DNA of 43,387 nucleotides, taken from an uncultured Clostridia bacterium (lineage in GTDB: Bacteria; Bacillota; Clostridia; Christensenellales; Aristaeellaceae). The first letter of the stretch is position 1. Every line of letters begins with the position of its first letter. The notes beneath the pieces are model-generated. The model was not told where the DNA came from. It was given only the letters and a program-made list of their open reading frames with translations, and searched no databases. The translations under genes and the position numbers were made by a program. This document shows positions 31,689 to 40,362 of this stretch, piece after piece. Location: contig CAKUOX010000016.1 of the NCBI GenBank assembly GCA_934670175.1, positions 1-43,387 on the forward strand, given 5' to 3'.

Positions 31689-33203
31689 TTACACCTCGTT
31701 CTGATCGCAGCTCAGCCATGCGGTAAAGCGCACGCCTGTGGCGGTGTTTTCAACGGCGCAGCGCGCACCGTGCAACTCCAGTATCAGCTTTACCAGATAC
31801 AGCCCCAATCCGCTGCCGCCGCTGCTGCGGTTGCGCGATTGCTCCACGCGGTAGAAGGGCGTGAAGAGCGCTTTCAGCGCCTCGGCAGGAATGTGTGCGC
31901 CGTTGTTTTCCACGCGCAGCGTATCGGTCGAAAGCCATATGCGTATCGCCGCGCCCTCAGGGGAATAGAGCAGCGCGTTCATCAGTATGTTGTCCAGCGC
32001 GTTGGACAGCAGATCGGCATTGCCGCGCAGCTGCACATCAGGCTGGATATTGGCGGTGAGCCTGAATGCGCGCTGCGCGATCAGCTCCTCAATGCTTTCC
32101 AGCTGCGCCGCAAGCAGCGCGCTCAGATCGACCACTTCATATTTTAGCGCCGCACCGCCGGATTCAATGCGGCTGATGGTCAGTATTTCGCGGATCAGGC
32201 GCTCCATGTGTCCGGCCACCTCCAGCGCGCGCGCCAGGTATTTTTCCCGATCGCGGTAAACGCCCACCTGCGCCAGCATGCCGCCAAGCTGTCCCTTCAG
32301 TATGGTCACGGGCGTCTTCAGCTCGTGCGAGGCGGCGGAAAAGAAGGCGAGGCGCTGGCGTTCCAGCTCGCGCTCATGCTCAATATCGCGGCGCAGCGCG
32401 GCGTTGGCGCGCTCCAGCTCGGCCATTGCGCCGGACAGATTGTCCGACAGCAGGTTCAGGCTTTCCCCCAGCGCGCCGATCTCATCCCTGCGCCCCGATT
32501 GCCAGCGGGCGCTGAAATCAAGCGCGGCGATGCGGCGGGCGATGCGGCTGATCTCCGTCACGGGCCGCGCGATCAGCCGCGCATGAAAGAATGCGGCCAG
32601 CAGCGACAGCCCCGCGACGGCCAGCAGCAGCCAGGGCACCACGCGCTTCATGGCTTCTACACTCTGATTTACAGCGCGCAGCCCGCCGCGAACGGTCAGC
32701 TCCGCGCCCGTGCCGTCGGCAAAGCGCAGCTCGCGCACGCTTTCCACATCGGCGCTGTTGGAGAACGTGACCTGCTCAATGGCGTCGGCACCGGCCGCTG
32801 CCTCCGCCGGGCCCGCATAGGCCTCCTCTGTGGCGGTTTCTGCGGCCATATCGCCGATGTAGTCGCCTTCCTCGATGGTCGTTGCGGCATAGCTTACTTC
32901 GGAGGCGGCATAGGCGAGGGTATCGTGCAGCACGCGCCCGCGCTCGTCGATCAGGCAGGTTTCTGCGCCCGTCTGACGCTCGAATTCTGACAGTATGCCA
33001 TCGCAGGCCTCGGGGAGCGCCGCAGAAAGCCGGTCGACCAGCGCGTCCGTCTGCTGCGCGAGCTCGCTTTCCAGCAGCGCGCTGTAACTGATGGGCGTAA
33101 GATAGGCGATTGCGCCGCAGCTTATCAGACATACCGCGATCAGCAGCGCGGCGGTCATTGCGAATATGCGCAGCGTCAGGCTGGATCTAAACCTTGTCCA
33201 CAC
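31689..33203 (-). CDS. Sensor histidine kinase
   Basis: A 504-residue membrane kinase. TM1 is at about residues 10-35 and TM2 at 188-208. The outside loop of about 150 residues is partly Ala/Glu-rich (MAAETATEEAYAGPAEAAAG) and probably holds the sensor. HAMP is at 208-262. HisKA has H293 in FFSAASHELKTPVTILKG, and HATPase has DNILMNALLYSP (N box) and GSGLGLYLVKLILELHG (G box). The start is GTG at 33201-33203 (MWTRFRSS), with GGTGG 6 nt upstream. It overlaps the regulator gene by 17 nt, so they are translated together. The signal is not known; no peptide-resistance transporter is adjacent. Confidence 0.93.
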   Translation of the reverse strand: MWTRFRSSLTLRIFAMTAALLIAVCLISCGAIAYLTPISYSALLESELAQQTDALVDRLSAALPEACDGILSEFERQTGAETCLIDERGRVLHDTLAYAASEVSYAATTIEEGDYIGDMAAETATEEAYAGPAEAAAGADAIEQVTFSNSADVESVRELRFADGTGAELTVRGGLRAVNQSVEAMKRVVPWLLLAVAGLSLLAAFFHARLIARPVTEISRIARRIAALDFSARWQSGRRDEIGALGESLNLLSDNLSGAMAELERANAALRRDIEHERELERQRLAFFSAASHELKTPVTILKGQLGGMLAQVGVYRDREKYLARALEVAGHMERLIREILTISRIESGGAALKYEVVDLSALLAAQLESIEELIAQRAFRLTANIQPDVQLRGNADLLSNALDNILMNALLYSPEGAAIRIWLSTDTLRVENNGAHIPAEALKALFTPFYRVEQSRNRSSGGSGLGLYLVKLILELHGARCAVENTATGVRFTAWLSCDQNEV

Positions 33204-33849
33204 GATAGCCCACCCCCCGCACGGTATGAATGTAGCCGTCGCCGATCTTGCGGCGCAGATTCTTGATGTGGCTGTAGATCACGCGCTCGTCGCCGAAATA
33301 ATCGTAGTTCCAGATGCGGTTAATCAGCATCTGATAGGTCATTACCCGCCCCTGATTTTGCAGCAGCTCGCGCAGACATTCAAATTCGCGGTTCGTCAGC
33401 TGCAATTCCATGCCGCCACGCGCGGCGGTGCAGGCGTCCAGATCGAGCGTCAGGTCACGGTAACAGAGTCGGTTCGGCGCGTCGTTCGTTCCGCAGCGGC
33501 GCAGTACGGCGGCGATCTTTTTCAGCAGCACCGGCATGGAAAACGGCTTGGAAACGTAATCGTCGATCTGAAGATCGTAGCCGCGCAGCTGCTCTGCCTC
33601 GCCGTCCAGCGCCGTAAGCATGATAATGGGTACCTTCGAGCGCCCGCGTATCCATTCGCACACGCCGAAGCCGTCCAGCTTTGGCAGCATCAGATCCAGT
33701 AGCACCAGATCAAAGCGCCCGTCCGCGAACATGTCCAGTGCGCGTAGACCGTCCTCAGCGACCTCCGTCTGATAGCCGCGCTCGTTCAGCCATGCGCACA
33801 GCAGCTCGGAAATGTCAAAGTCGTCCTCAACGATCAAAATGCGATACAT
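33187..33849 (-). CDS. OmpR/PhoB-family response regulator
   Basis: A 220-residue regulator. The receiver domain has acidic pocket IVEDDFDIS, phospho-acceptor Asp in DLVLLDLMLPKLDG, and Lys in DDYVSKPFSMP. The C-terminal winged helix has REFECLRELLQNQGRVMTYQ and ERVIYSHIKNLRRKIGDGY with the end VRGVGYRVDKV. I chose ATG 33847-33849 (MYRILIVEDD), with GGGAGG about 9 nt upstream. An ATG 9 nt earlier lies right on the ribosome site. It pairs with the kinase downstream. Confidence 0.95.
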   Translation of the reverse strand: MYRILIVEDDFDISELLCAWLNERGYQTEVAEDGLRALDMFADGRFDLVLLDLMLPKLDGFGVCEWIRGRSKVPIIMLTALDGEAEQLRGYDLQIDDYVSKPFSMPVLLKKIAAVLRRCGTNDAPNRLCYRDLTLDLDACTAARGGMELQLTNREFECLRELLQNQGRVMTYQMLINRIWNYDYFGDERVIYSHIKNLRRKIGDGYIHTVRGVGYRVDKV

Positions 33850-33885
33850 GCGGCGCATCCTCCCGATACAGCGATTCTCCAGATC

Positions 33886-33894
33886 ATAATAGCA
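33886..33894 (-). promoter_or_regulatory. Extended -10 promoter for the two-component operon
   Basis: TGCTATTAT (extended -10) on the minus strand, about 37 nt before the regulator ATG. No good -35 box is at the right distance, as is common with extended -10 promoters. Confidence 0.45.
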
Positions 33895-33940
33895 CAGCTT
33901 TTTGTATTTTGGCTGAATTTTCGCCGCAAAAATAAAATTT

Positions 33941-33969
33941 GCGGGGCGTTCAATGGCTGAACGCCCCGC
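33941..33969 (-). terminator. Intrinsic terminator of the secreted-protein gene
   Basis: A perfect 12-bp stem GCGGGGCGTTCA/TGAACGCCCCGC with a 5-nt loop, followed on the minus strand by AAATTTTATTTTT. It separates this gene from the two-component operon. Confidence 0.92.
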
Positions 33970-33988
33970 TTTGCCAGCAAAGCCCGTT

Positions 33989-34696
33989 TTAGTTGGCGCG
34001 ATAATTTACGGGTGTGACGTGCAGGCCAAGCAGCTTGCCGTCGCCCGCCGCGTCGGGCTGTGTATAATCGCGTATGGTCTCCAGGTCGATCTCGCCGGTT
34101 TCGCGCATGGAACAGGTGATCTTGCCCTGAAAACCATCGTCCGCGGGCGATTTACCGTCGCTCTGGCGCACATCCGTGAAATGGCGCACGCGCTTACCCA
34201 TGTAGACCAGCGTGTCGCGCTCAGCGTCATAGCTCAGACCAAATTCTGCGTAGGGTGCACAGAACGCGCGCATATTCTCGGCAGAAGCACGGTCGGATTC
34301 GACGGCGGCGCTGTCCTGCACCATCGATGAGACCTCCTCGGTGGATTCGACGGCCTCGGCGGAGTTGCCATCCCAGGCAATTTCAATATCGTCGTCCCAT
34401 GAGGTGTAGGTTGCGCCGGTGTAGGCTGCGCCGCTCCCAGCAGACACAGTCGCTTCTCCCGTCGACGTCGTCAGCGGCAGTACGCGGTCGGCCTCGCCGG
34501 GAGCGCGTACCGTCACGCTGTCGCGGCCGATGATGAAGGTTTTGCCGTTGGCCTGGTAGCTGCCCGCATCGCCGACGAAGGTATAGACCTCGCCGTCCAG
34601 CGCAATGCTGGTGGTCTGCGCCAGCGCAGGCACGCAGAGTGCGGCGATCATGAGCGTTGTCAGCAGGGTGGGGAACAGTTTCTTCAGCCGTTTCAT
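33989..34696 (-). CDS. Secreted protein of unknown function
   Basis: A 235-residue protein with a classical signal peptide (MKRLKKLFPTLLTTLMIAAL then CVPALA, cut probable near residue 26). The mature part has beta-strand character (IALDGEVYTFVGDAGSYQAN) and an acidic Ser/Glu/Asp linker at about 105-140 (EAVESTEEVSSMVQDSAAVE). It then has EFGLSYDAERDTLVYMGKRV and a C-terminal part similar in tone to regulatory or cell-wall-exposed domains. I do not recognise a family. It stands just upstream of the two-component operon but has its own terminator. ATG 34694-34696 has AAGGAAGG about 12 nt upstream. Confidence 0.85.
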   Translation of the reverse strand: MKRLKKLFPTLLTTLMIAALCVPALAQTTSIALDGEVYTFVGDAGSYQANGKTFIIGRDSVTVRAPGEADRVLPLTTSTGEATVSAGSGAAYTGATYTSWDDDIEIAWDGNSAEAVESTEEVSSMVQDSAAVESDRASAENMRAFCAPYAEFGLSYDAERDTLVYMGKRVRHFTDVRQSDGKSPADDGFQGKITCSMRETGEIDLETIRDYTQPDAAGDGKLLGLHVTPVNYRAN

Positions 34697-34819
34697 ATGG
34701 GATCATCCTTCCTTTCCGTTCGCTTTGGAACGATATAAGCATAGCGCTGCAAGTGGGATATGCGCTGGAGGCTGTTTGGAGATTTGCTGAAGCATGGCAT
34801 TCGACGCGGCGCCTCCGGC

Positions 34820-34848
34820 TTGCTTATTTCCGCTGTGTATGTTACAAT
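34820..34848 (+). promoter_or_regulatory. Promoter for the lipoprotein gene
   Basis: TTGCTT (34820-34825), a 17-nt spacer and TACAAT (34843-34848) with an extended -10 TGT. A TATAAT at 34859-34864 also occurs but without a -35. Confidence 0.6.
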
Positions 34849-34885
34849 TAAAGAAACGATTATAATATTTACGAGGAGGTAAAGT

Positions 34886-35647
34886 ATGAAATACGGTATA
34901 CGTCTGGCAGCGCTGCTGATGGCGCTGATCCTGCTCTGCGGCTGTGCGCTGGCGGCGGATGGCGCTGATCTGCCCGATACGAAGCCATTGCCCACCGCCG
35001 TGCCCGGTCGTCCTGAGCCGCCGCTGAAGAACCCGCAGGATTATTATGAGATCTACGTCGACCAGACCGACGGCAGCGAAGAACTGATCTATATGATGCT
35101 CGACATTACAAATGACGAGGAAGCGCTGGTAGATGAGCACGGCTCGGTTACGCTGGTGGCTCAGGTGATGGATGAGCGCGGTAATTGCGTTTTCACGACC
35201 TATACCGGGCTGATGAAGTGTGAATATGGGCTGGTCATGCGCTCCTGGACGGATGCCTTCGGCGGCATGCATGTCGCATACATAACTGAGCGCGGAGAGA
35301 TCAATACGACGAGCGGACGGATTACCCATGTTGATCCGGACAGTGAGCTGTCTCAGGATCTGGACGGCTACTGGCATGGCTGTTTGTTTCCCTATACCGC
35401 CCCGCAGGTGATGAACGGCATGCGACAGGATGCGGATGGAAACGCCTGCTTCCTGATTATGGATAATCTGGATCATCGCGTTGAGTATGTGGTGAACAGT
35501 GCAATGGAAATAAAGGAGTTGCGCGATTATGCGCCGGTGGGCGAGGATTGGTATCTGAGCATGGTCGTTACCCGCCGCTATGACGATTTGACCATTCCGG
35601 ATGACGTTCTTGCGGAGATTTCAAAGCTGTATCAAGAGAAAATATAA
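34886..35647 (+). CDS. Putative lipoprotein of unknown function
   Basis: A 253-residue exported protein. The signal peptide is MKYGIRLAALLMALILLCGC with a possible lipobox LCGC (C20); cleavage as an ordinary signal (ALA-AD) is also possible. The mature protein starts with a Pro-rich segment (LPDTKPLPTAVPGRPEPP) and continues as a beta-rich domain (YYEIYVDQTDGSEELIYMML...). I know no family for it. AGGAGG lies 7 nt before the ATG. It has its own promoter and terminator, so it is monocistronic. An ORF on the other strand (34703-35476) is a shadow. Confidence 0.85.
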   Translation: MKYGIRLAALLMALILLCGCALAADGADLPDTKPLPTAVPGRPEPPLKNPQDYYEIYVDQTDGSEELIYMMLDITNDEEALVDEHGSVTLVAQVMDERGNCVFTTYTGLMKCEYGLVMRSWTDAFGGMHVAYITERGEINTTSGRITHVDPDSELSQDLDGYWHGCLFPYTAPQVMNGMRQDADGNACFLIMDNLDHRVEYVVNSAMEIKELRDYAPVGEDWYLSMVVTRRYDDLTIPDDVLAEISKLYQEKI

Positions 35648-35706
35648 ACGGAGGTACTGCGGTAGCACAGCCATCCAGGTCATATGAGGCATAATTCTTA
35701 ATTGAG

Positions 35707-35742
35707 ACGAGTCGGCATATCCAAAAGGAAATGCCGACTCGT
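35707..35742 (+). terminator. Intrinsic terminator after the lipoprotein gene
   Basis: A perfect 12-bp stem ACGAGTCGGCAT/ATGCCGACTCGT with a 12-nt loop, ending in GTTTGTC. Confidence 0.75.
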
Positions 35743-35902
35743 TTGTCGAAGAAAGCTAAAGTTGACCTCATCCTCGGTTACAGCGATCTTCCTGCCTGTT
35801 CCTGCAAAATGGCCTTTCCAATTTCATATAGGGCGCAGTTTCGCTCTATCTGTTATCGCTTCATTGCTGACATGATGCCACTGTACGGCGCTTTTGTCCG
35901 AT

Positions 35903-37516
35903 TCAGCCCCACAGCAGGCTCAGCATGGGCACGATCTGCTTCTTGCGGCTCAGCACATGCGGCAGGAAACAGCCGTTGTCCTTTACCTCCACATTGAAGG
36001 CCTGGCGAACGGTGTCCTCCTCGCCGATGCACAGCAGCTGCGTCCCCTCGCGCAGCACGTCGGTGAGCATCAGCAGCATCGCGTCATATTTCTTTTCCTG
36101 CACGGTTTTCCGCATTACTTCCAGCAGCTCATCGCGGCGCTCCAGTATGTGCTGTGAGTCGATGCAGGTCACCTGGCCAATGCCCAGCTTGTGTCCGGCA
36201 ATGTGGAATTCCTTGAAATCCGAAAAGATCAGCTCCGACGCGCTCTTGTTGTCACTGGATGAGGCGGCAAAAATATCGTAGCCCAGATCCTCCAGCGAAA
36301 CGCCCGCAATGCGCGCCATGCGTTCGGCCATGCGCCGGTCGCGGTCGGTGCAGGTGGGGGATTTGAACATTACCGTATCCGCCACGATTGCGGAGGCCAG
36401 CAATCCCGCCATTTTATCCGTAGGTACGATGCCCTTTTCCTGATACATGCCCGCGATGATGGTGGCGGTGCTGCCCACGGGCTCGTTGCGGAAATAGACG
36501 GGGTTTGTGGTCTGAATGTCCGCCAGGCGGTGGTGATCGATGATGCCCAGCACCTCGGCCTGCTCCAGACCATATACGGATTGGGCGATCTCATTGTGGT
36601 CTACCAGCACCACGCGCTTGCGCCGTGGACGCAGCAGATGATAGCGGGAGAGCGTGCCGACCACCCGCCCCAGCTCATCCATGATCGGATAGCTGCGGTA
36701 GCGGCTCTTTAATACGATCTCGCGCACATCGTCAATGTAATCGTCCAGCTGAAAGCATACCACCTCCGTGCGGTTGCATATCCGGCTTACCGGAATCGCG
36801 TGGTAAATCAGGCGGGATGCGCGGTTTACGTCGCAGGGCGTGGAAATCACGCGCGTCTGCACGCATTGCTTCAACAGCTCCGGCGCGATCTCCGCCTGGC
36901 AGAGGATCAGCGTTTGAACGCCGGCCTCAATCGCCGCGCGCATGACCTCCGGCTGCTGGCCGCACAGCAGTATGCAGTCCGTGTTGGTGAAAATGGGCGC
37001 GTCATGCGCCTTGGGCATGGCGATGATTACCTCGCCGGATACGCTGTCGGAAAGGTTTATGCCTTCGTTCAGGTCGTGTCCCTCCAGAACGCTGAGCAGG
37101 TTGAACAGCGGCACATTTTCCAGCACCGGATGCTCGATGGAGCGCATGTCATAGGCCGCGATGTCGCCCGGCGTGAGCATGCCGAAGATATGGCCACGGT
37201 CATCTACGACAGGTATCGCCGGAATCGCTACATCCTGCAATACGCCCCATGCGCGGTTTACGGGCACTGCCGAGCTGAGCGCCGGCGGCGTGTCGTAGTC
37301 CAGATCGCGCACCTGCGTGCGCAGATTGTGGATCAGCACCGGCGGTTCAAAGCCGAAGCGCTCCAATACCGACTGCGTTTCATCGCTGATGTGCCCCAGT
37401 CGCGCAGGCGTGTACGTTCGATCGCCCAGCGCGTTGCGCAGGGCCGCATAGGCCATGGCCGATACAATGGAATCTGTGTCGGGGTTTCTGTGGCCGACCA
37501 CATAAATCGTTTCCAT
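35903..37516 (-). CDS. ppaC: CBS/DRTGG-containing manganese-dependent inorganic pyrophosphatase
   Basis: A 537-residue family-II pyrophosphatase (DHH phosphoesterase) with a regulatory insert. The metal-site motif GHRNPDTDS (H9, D13, D15) starts the protein. A CBS domain is at about 80-125, a DRTGG domain at 130-240 and a second CBS at 245-297. The catalytic core resumes with VDHNE (306), IIDHHR (327-329) and ASSSDNKSASELI, ending in the RKK phosphate motif near 524. CBS-containing forms of this family are inhibited by AMP or ADP and activated by ATP or diadenosine polyphosphates, with DRTGG binding the latter. I chose ATG 37514-37516 (METIYVVGH), which has AAGGAG 8 nt upstream, over a GTG 75 nt earlier. 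Confidence 0.93.
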   Translation of the reverse strand: METIYVVGHRNPDTDSIVSAMAYAALRNALGDRTYTPARLGHISDETQSVLERFGFEPPVLIHNLRTQVRDLDYDTPPALSSAVPVNRAWGVLQDVAIPAIPVVDDRGHIFGMLTPGDIAAYDMRSIEHPVLENVPLFNLLSVLEGHDLNEGINLSDSVSGEVIIAMPKAHDAPIFTNTDCILLCGQQPEVMRAAIEAGVQTLILCQAEIAPELLKQCVQTRVISTPCDVNRASRLIYHAIPVSRICNRTEVVCFQLDDYIDDVREIVLKSRYRSYPIMDELGRVVGTLSRYHLLRPRRKRVVLVDHNEIAQSVYGLEQAEVLGIIDHHRLADIQTTNPVYFRNEPVGSTATIIAGMYQEKGIVPTDKMAGLLASAIVADTVMFKSPTCTDRDRRMAERMARIAGVSLEDLGYDIFAASSSDNKSASELIFSDFKEFHIAGHKLGIGQVTCIDSQHILERRDELLEVMRKTVQEKKYDAMLLMLTDVLREGTQLLCIGEEDTVRQAFNVEVKDNGCFLPHVLSRKKQIVPMLSLLWG

Positions 37517-37862
37517 GCGATAAACTCCTTGTCGAAATGTTAGAGTGAGCAGAATCAGCACCTTGCGGATCGACGAATCCCAGGGGCGCACGCCGACAGT
37601 TTCTTATTGTTCAATGGTATCAGATCATGGAAGGCGACAGCTTTCCTGCGCGCAGCACATCCGGCAAAGCCAAACGGCTGACTGCGCTCGTGCATGTCCC
37701 TTCTTTGTACGATGTCTTATTTTGATTATAACACAGTGGAACGAAATTATAAAGTACCTATGCTGGCAGGAGCACTGAATTCTTTTTCAGTAATTATACA
37801 TTCACCCGGGCTCACGATTCTGCTGGGATCGCCTTCTGGCGAGTCATGCGCTGAGCCGCTTT
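37517..37862. other. 346-bp intergenic region (ppaC leader and MATE 3' end)
   Basis: No convincing gene. On the minus strand it holds a promoter (37725-37753) and a roughly 200-nt leader for ppaC. Near 37774-37791 is a 6-bp hairpin ACTGAA/TTCAGT that follows the MATE gene end but has no U-run. I see no clear terminator for the MATE gene. Confidence 0.6.
37725..37753 (-). promoter_or_regulatory. Promoter for ppaC
   Basis: TTTATA (37748-37753), a 17-nt spacer and TATAAT (37725-37730) with extended -10 TGT on the minus strand, giving a leader of about 200 nt. Confidence 0.55.
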
Positions 37863-39218
37863 TTACATCTCTGCGTCGGCCTCCAGCCGATTCATCCACT
37901 TTCGTTTGCAAAAAACGACCATGGATATGCCAAATCGGACGCATTCCTCCAGCGACAACATGAAATACACGCAGGGGATCGACAGCTTCAACACAAATGC
38001 AGCCAGCAGTCCCAGCGGCACGCCAAGACACCATGTGCCGATCAGATCGATGAGCATGACGTATTTGGTTCGCCCGCCGCTTCGGATGATCCCGCCGCCG
38101 AGGATCATATTGAGCACCTTAAACGGCGCGATCAGTGCATATGCGAAGAGGATCTGCCGCGTCAGCACCTTTACGGCAGTCTCCACTTGGTATATATCTA
38201 CATAAAGCCCGCTGCTCAGGACAACTGCGGCGGAAAGAATGACGGAGCCGACGGCACCGTAGGCCAGCAGCCTTTTGGCCGCGCCGTAGGCGTCCCCGTA
38301 GTCTTCGCTGCCAAGCCGTTTTCCAACGATCACGCTTGCCGCCTGCGATAAGCCGCACAGCGCGCCGATCACCAGCCCCTGTATCGGATTGCTCAGCGTC
38401 ATGGCGGCGCTGGCTTCCGTGCCCATGTGGCCGTAGATGACTGCATAGGCATTTTCGCCCAGACTCCAGACCACCTCGCAAACCAGCAGCGGCAGCAGCA
38501 TGGAGAAATACTGCCGCCAGTTCAGGCGCGCTGCTGCGGTTTTCGTGCCGCTGCCCGCCTTCAGAATCGGCAGTTTCCTGAAGGCCATGAGGAGCATCAG
38601 CAGGAAATTGACCCATTGCGAGATAGCCGTTGCAATCGCTGCGCCGGTCACGCCCATGGCGGCAAAGCCGAGCTTTCCGAGGATAAGTATGTAATTCAGA
38701 CCAGTATTGACGCATGCAGCCAGAATGCTTGCGCACAGTGGCAGCAGCGGCTTTTCTGCGCAGCGAAACGCGGTGGACAGCAGCGTCGCGCCGGCCATGG
38801 GGATAAATGTGGCGGTCAGCGGCAGCAAATAGCTCGCCGCGGCCTGTCGGGTCGCTCCATCCTTCGTATAAATGTGCATCAAATGCTGGGGGAACAGCGC
38901 ACAGATCACGGTGAAAGCACCGGCGATTCCCATGCCGAGCAGCAGGTTCACAAGGAAGCTGCGCCGAACCTCCGCGTTGTTTTGCTGTCCCAGGTATTGG
39001 GCGATCATGATCCCGGCGACGGCACCAATGGCAGAGATCACGACTGAATAGATGGACGCAAATTTTCCCGCCAGACCGACGCCTGCGACGCAAACCTCGC
39101 CGAGCTGCCCGATCATGATTTGGTCGATCATGCTGAACGACGATTGCAGCATCGACTGCAGCGCCACAGGAATCGCCAAACTGCATACAGTTTTGAAAAA
39201 ACCAGCCTTGCCCGCCAT
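37863..39218 (-). CDS. MATE-family multidrug/metabolite exporter
   Basis: A 451-residue transporter with 12 predicted membrane segments, typical of MATE. Signatures are LAIPVALQSMLQSSFSMIDQ, MIGQLGEVCVAGVGLAGKF, VAGIMIAQYLGQQNNAEVRR, and the second half SNPIQGLVIGALCGLSQAAS. I chose ATG 39216-39218 (MAGKAGFFKTV), with GGGAGG 7 nt upstream; the longer frame crosses the promoter. It lies downstream of a LacI-family regulator and its promoter abuts a perfect palindrome. Substrate unknown; the LacI partner may hint at a sugar-like effector. Confidence 0.92.
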   Translation of the reverse strand: MAGKAGFFKTVCSLAIPVALQSMLQSSFSMIDQIMIGQLGEVCVAGVGLAGKFASIYSVVISAIGAVAGIMIAQYLGQQNNAEVRRSFLVNLLLGMGIAGAFTVICALFPQHLMHIYTKDGATRQAAASYLLPLTATFIPMAGATLLSTAFRCAEKPLLPLCASILAACVNTGLNYILILGKLGFAAMGVTGAAIATAISQWVNFLLMLLMAFRKLPILKAGSGTKTAAARLNWRQYFSMLLPLLVCEVVWSLGENAYAVIYGHMGTEASAAMTLSNPIQGLVIGALCGLSQAASVIVGKRLGSEDYGDAYGAAKRLLAYGAVGSVILSAAVVLSSGLYVDIYQVETAVKVLTRQILFAYALIAPFKVLNMILGGGIIRSGGRTKYVMLIDLIGTWCLGVPLGLLAAFVLKLSIPCVYFMLSLEECVRFGISMVVFCKRKWMNRLEADAEM

Positions 39219-39245
39219 ATCGCACCTCCCAGTCTGCTTACCTCT

Positions 39246-39274
39246 ATTGTAATTGCAGAAAGCTGGAATTTCAA
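39246..39274 (-). promoter_or_regulatory. Promoter for the MATE gene
   Basis: TTGAAA (39269-39274), a 17-nt spacer and TACAAT (39246-39251) on the minus strand, 28 nt before the ATG. Confidence 0.82.
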
Positions 39275-39292
39275 AGGTTAAGTGCATAACCT
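39275..39292. promoter_or_regulatory. Candidate operator palindrome abutting the MATE -35 box
   Basis: AGGTTATGCACTTAACCT (minus-strand reading) has perfect 6-bp arms AGGTTA/TAACCT around a 6-bp centre. It directly touches the -35 hexamer. The LacI-family gene upstream is the obvious candidate to bind it. Confidence 0.6.
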
Positions 39293-39328
39293 CCAACGAA
39301 ATAATGGCGGAGCGTTTGTGCGAACCGA

Positions 39329-40333
39329 CTAGCTGCGCCGCGCTGTGCTGCTTCGAACCATCAGCGAAACGGGCAATTTGATCTCAGGCCGGATGGGTCT
39401 GTTTTCGCGCAGCGCCCGCAGATTCTCGATCGCGAGCTTCGCGCGCAGCGCGCCGTCCTGCCTTACGGTGGTCAGTGCCGGCCGGATCATTTCGCACATG
39501 GGCGTATCGTCAAATCCGGCGACGGAGATGTCCTCCGGCACGGAAAGTCCCTGCTCCATCAGAAAGCACATCAGGTCGATGGCGTAGTGGTCTGACACGG
39601 CGAAAACGGCAGAGACATCTTGAAACTGTGCCAGCTGCTGTCGATAGTACGCCCAACGCGCTTCTCTGTGCATGGGAATCAGGAGCGGCGTGACTTTTCC
39701 GGGCGCAAAACCGTGCTGGAAGCCGCGGAAGCGCGCCTGATCGACGCCGATCTCATTGTCTGAAATGCACAGCGCGCGTTCGTGTCCCAGATCGCGGAAA
39801 TGACATCCGACCTGGTATCCGCCGCCATAATCATCAATGGTGATGTTCAGAATGCGCTCAGGGTTCTTGCAGATGCCGTCGTAAACGGCGAAGGGGATGC
39901 GCATGTGGTTGCGAAGCTGCATATAGTCCTGCTCGCAAAAGCCGATCACCACGATGCCATCCATGTTCCACATCGATGCAAACTGAATGATTTCCTTTGC
40001 GCATTGCGCCTTTTTCACCATCATGAATTGCCCGCTGCACTCGATTTCCGCGGCGAGGTAATTCAGCGAGGACGAAATAAAGAAATCGTCCAGAACATGC
40101 CCCTCATACTTCTTGTGGTCGTTGATGAAAACACCGATGATCTTCGAGCTGTTCCGGGCGAGCAGTATTTCCGCCATACCGGGGATATACTGCCGCGCCT
40201 CCAGCAGCGCCATCACGCGCTGAACGGTCTCATCGGAGACTTTATTCGTTTTTCCGTGGATCACATTTGAAACGGTGGCGGTGCTTAGGCCCAGTTCCTC
40301 TGCAATATCGCAGATCCGCACGCGATCCTGCAT
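39329..40333 (-). CDS. LacI-family transcriptional regulator
   Basis: A 334-residue repressor. The N-terminal HTH is IAEELGLSTATVSNVIHG (about 9-26), followed by the hinge near 50-60. The periplasmic-binding-protein-like effector domain begins KIIGVFINDHKK and contains DGIVVIGF, VSAVFAVSDHYAID and ISVAGFDDTPMCEMIRPALT, ending before SLMVRSSTARRS. Ligand unknown. GGAGG lies 7 nt before the ATG. It is 29 nt after rlmD, possibly co-transcribed with pfkA-rlmD, and its likely target is the MATE gene next to it. Confidence 0.93.
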   Translation of the reverse strand: MQDRVRICDIAEELGLSTATVSNVIHGKTNKVSDETVQRVMALLEARQYIPGMAEILLARNSSKIIGVFINDHKKYEGHVLDDFFISSSLNYLAAEIECSGQFMMVKKAQCAKEIIQFASMWNMDGIVVIGFCEQDYMQLRNHMRIPFAVYDGICKNPERILNITIDDYGGGYQVGCHFRDLGHERALCISDNEIGVDQARFRGFQHGFAPGKVTPLLIPMHREARWAYYRQQLAQFQDVSAVFAVSDHYAIDLMCFLMEQGLSVPEDISVAGFDDTPMCEMIRPALTTVRQDGALRAKLAIENLRALRENRPIRPEIKLPVSLMVRSSTARRS

Positions 40334-40362
40334 ATGTTTTCCTCCGATCTATGCGCTTTCAG

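Noticed and set aside
34703..35476. A 257-codon minus-strand frame opposite the lipoprotein gene
   Set aside because: The plus-strand gene has a promoter, ribosome site, signal peptide and terminator; the minus frame has none.
37555..37695. A 46-codon upstream ORF in the ppaC leader
   Set aside because: It has a GAAGGG 2 nt before the ATG, too close, and no recognisable peptide. It could be a leader peptide, but nothing supports it.
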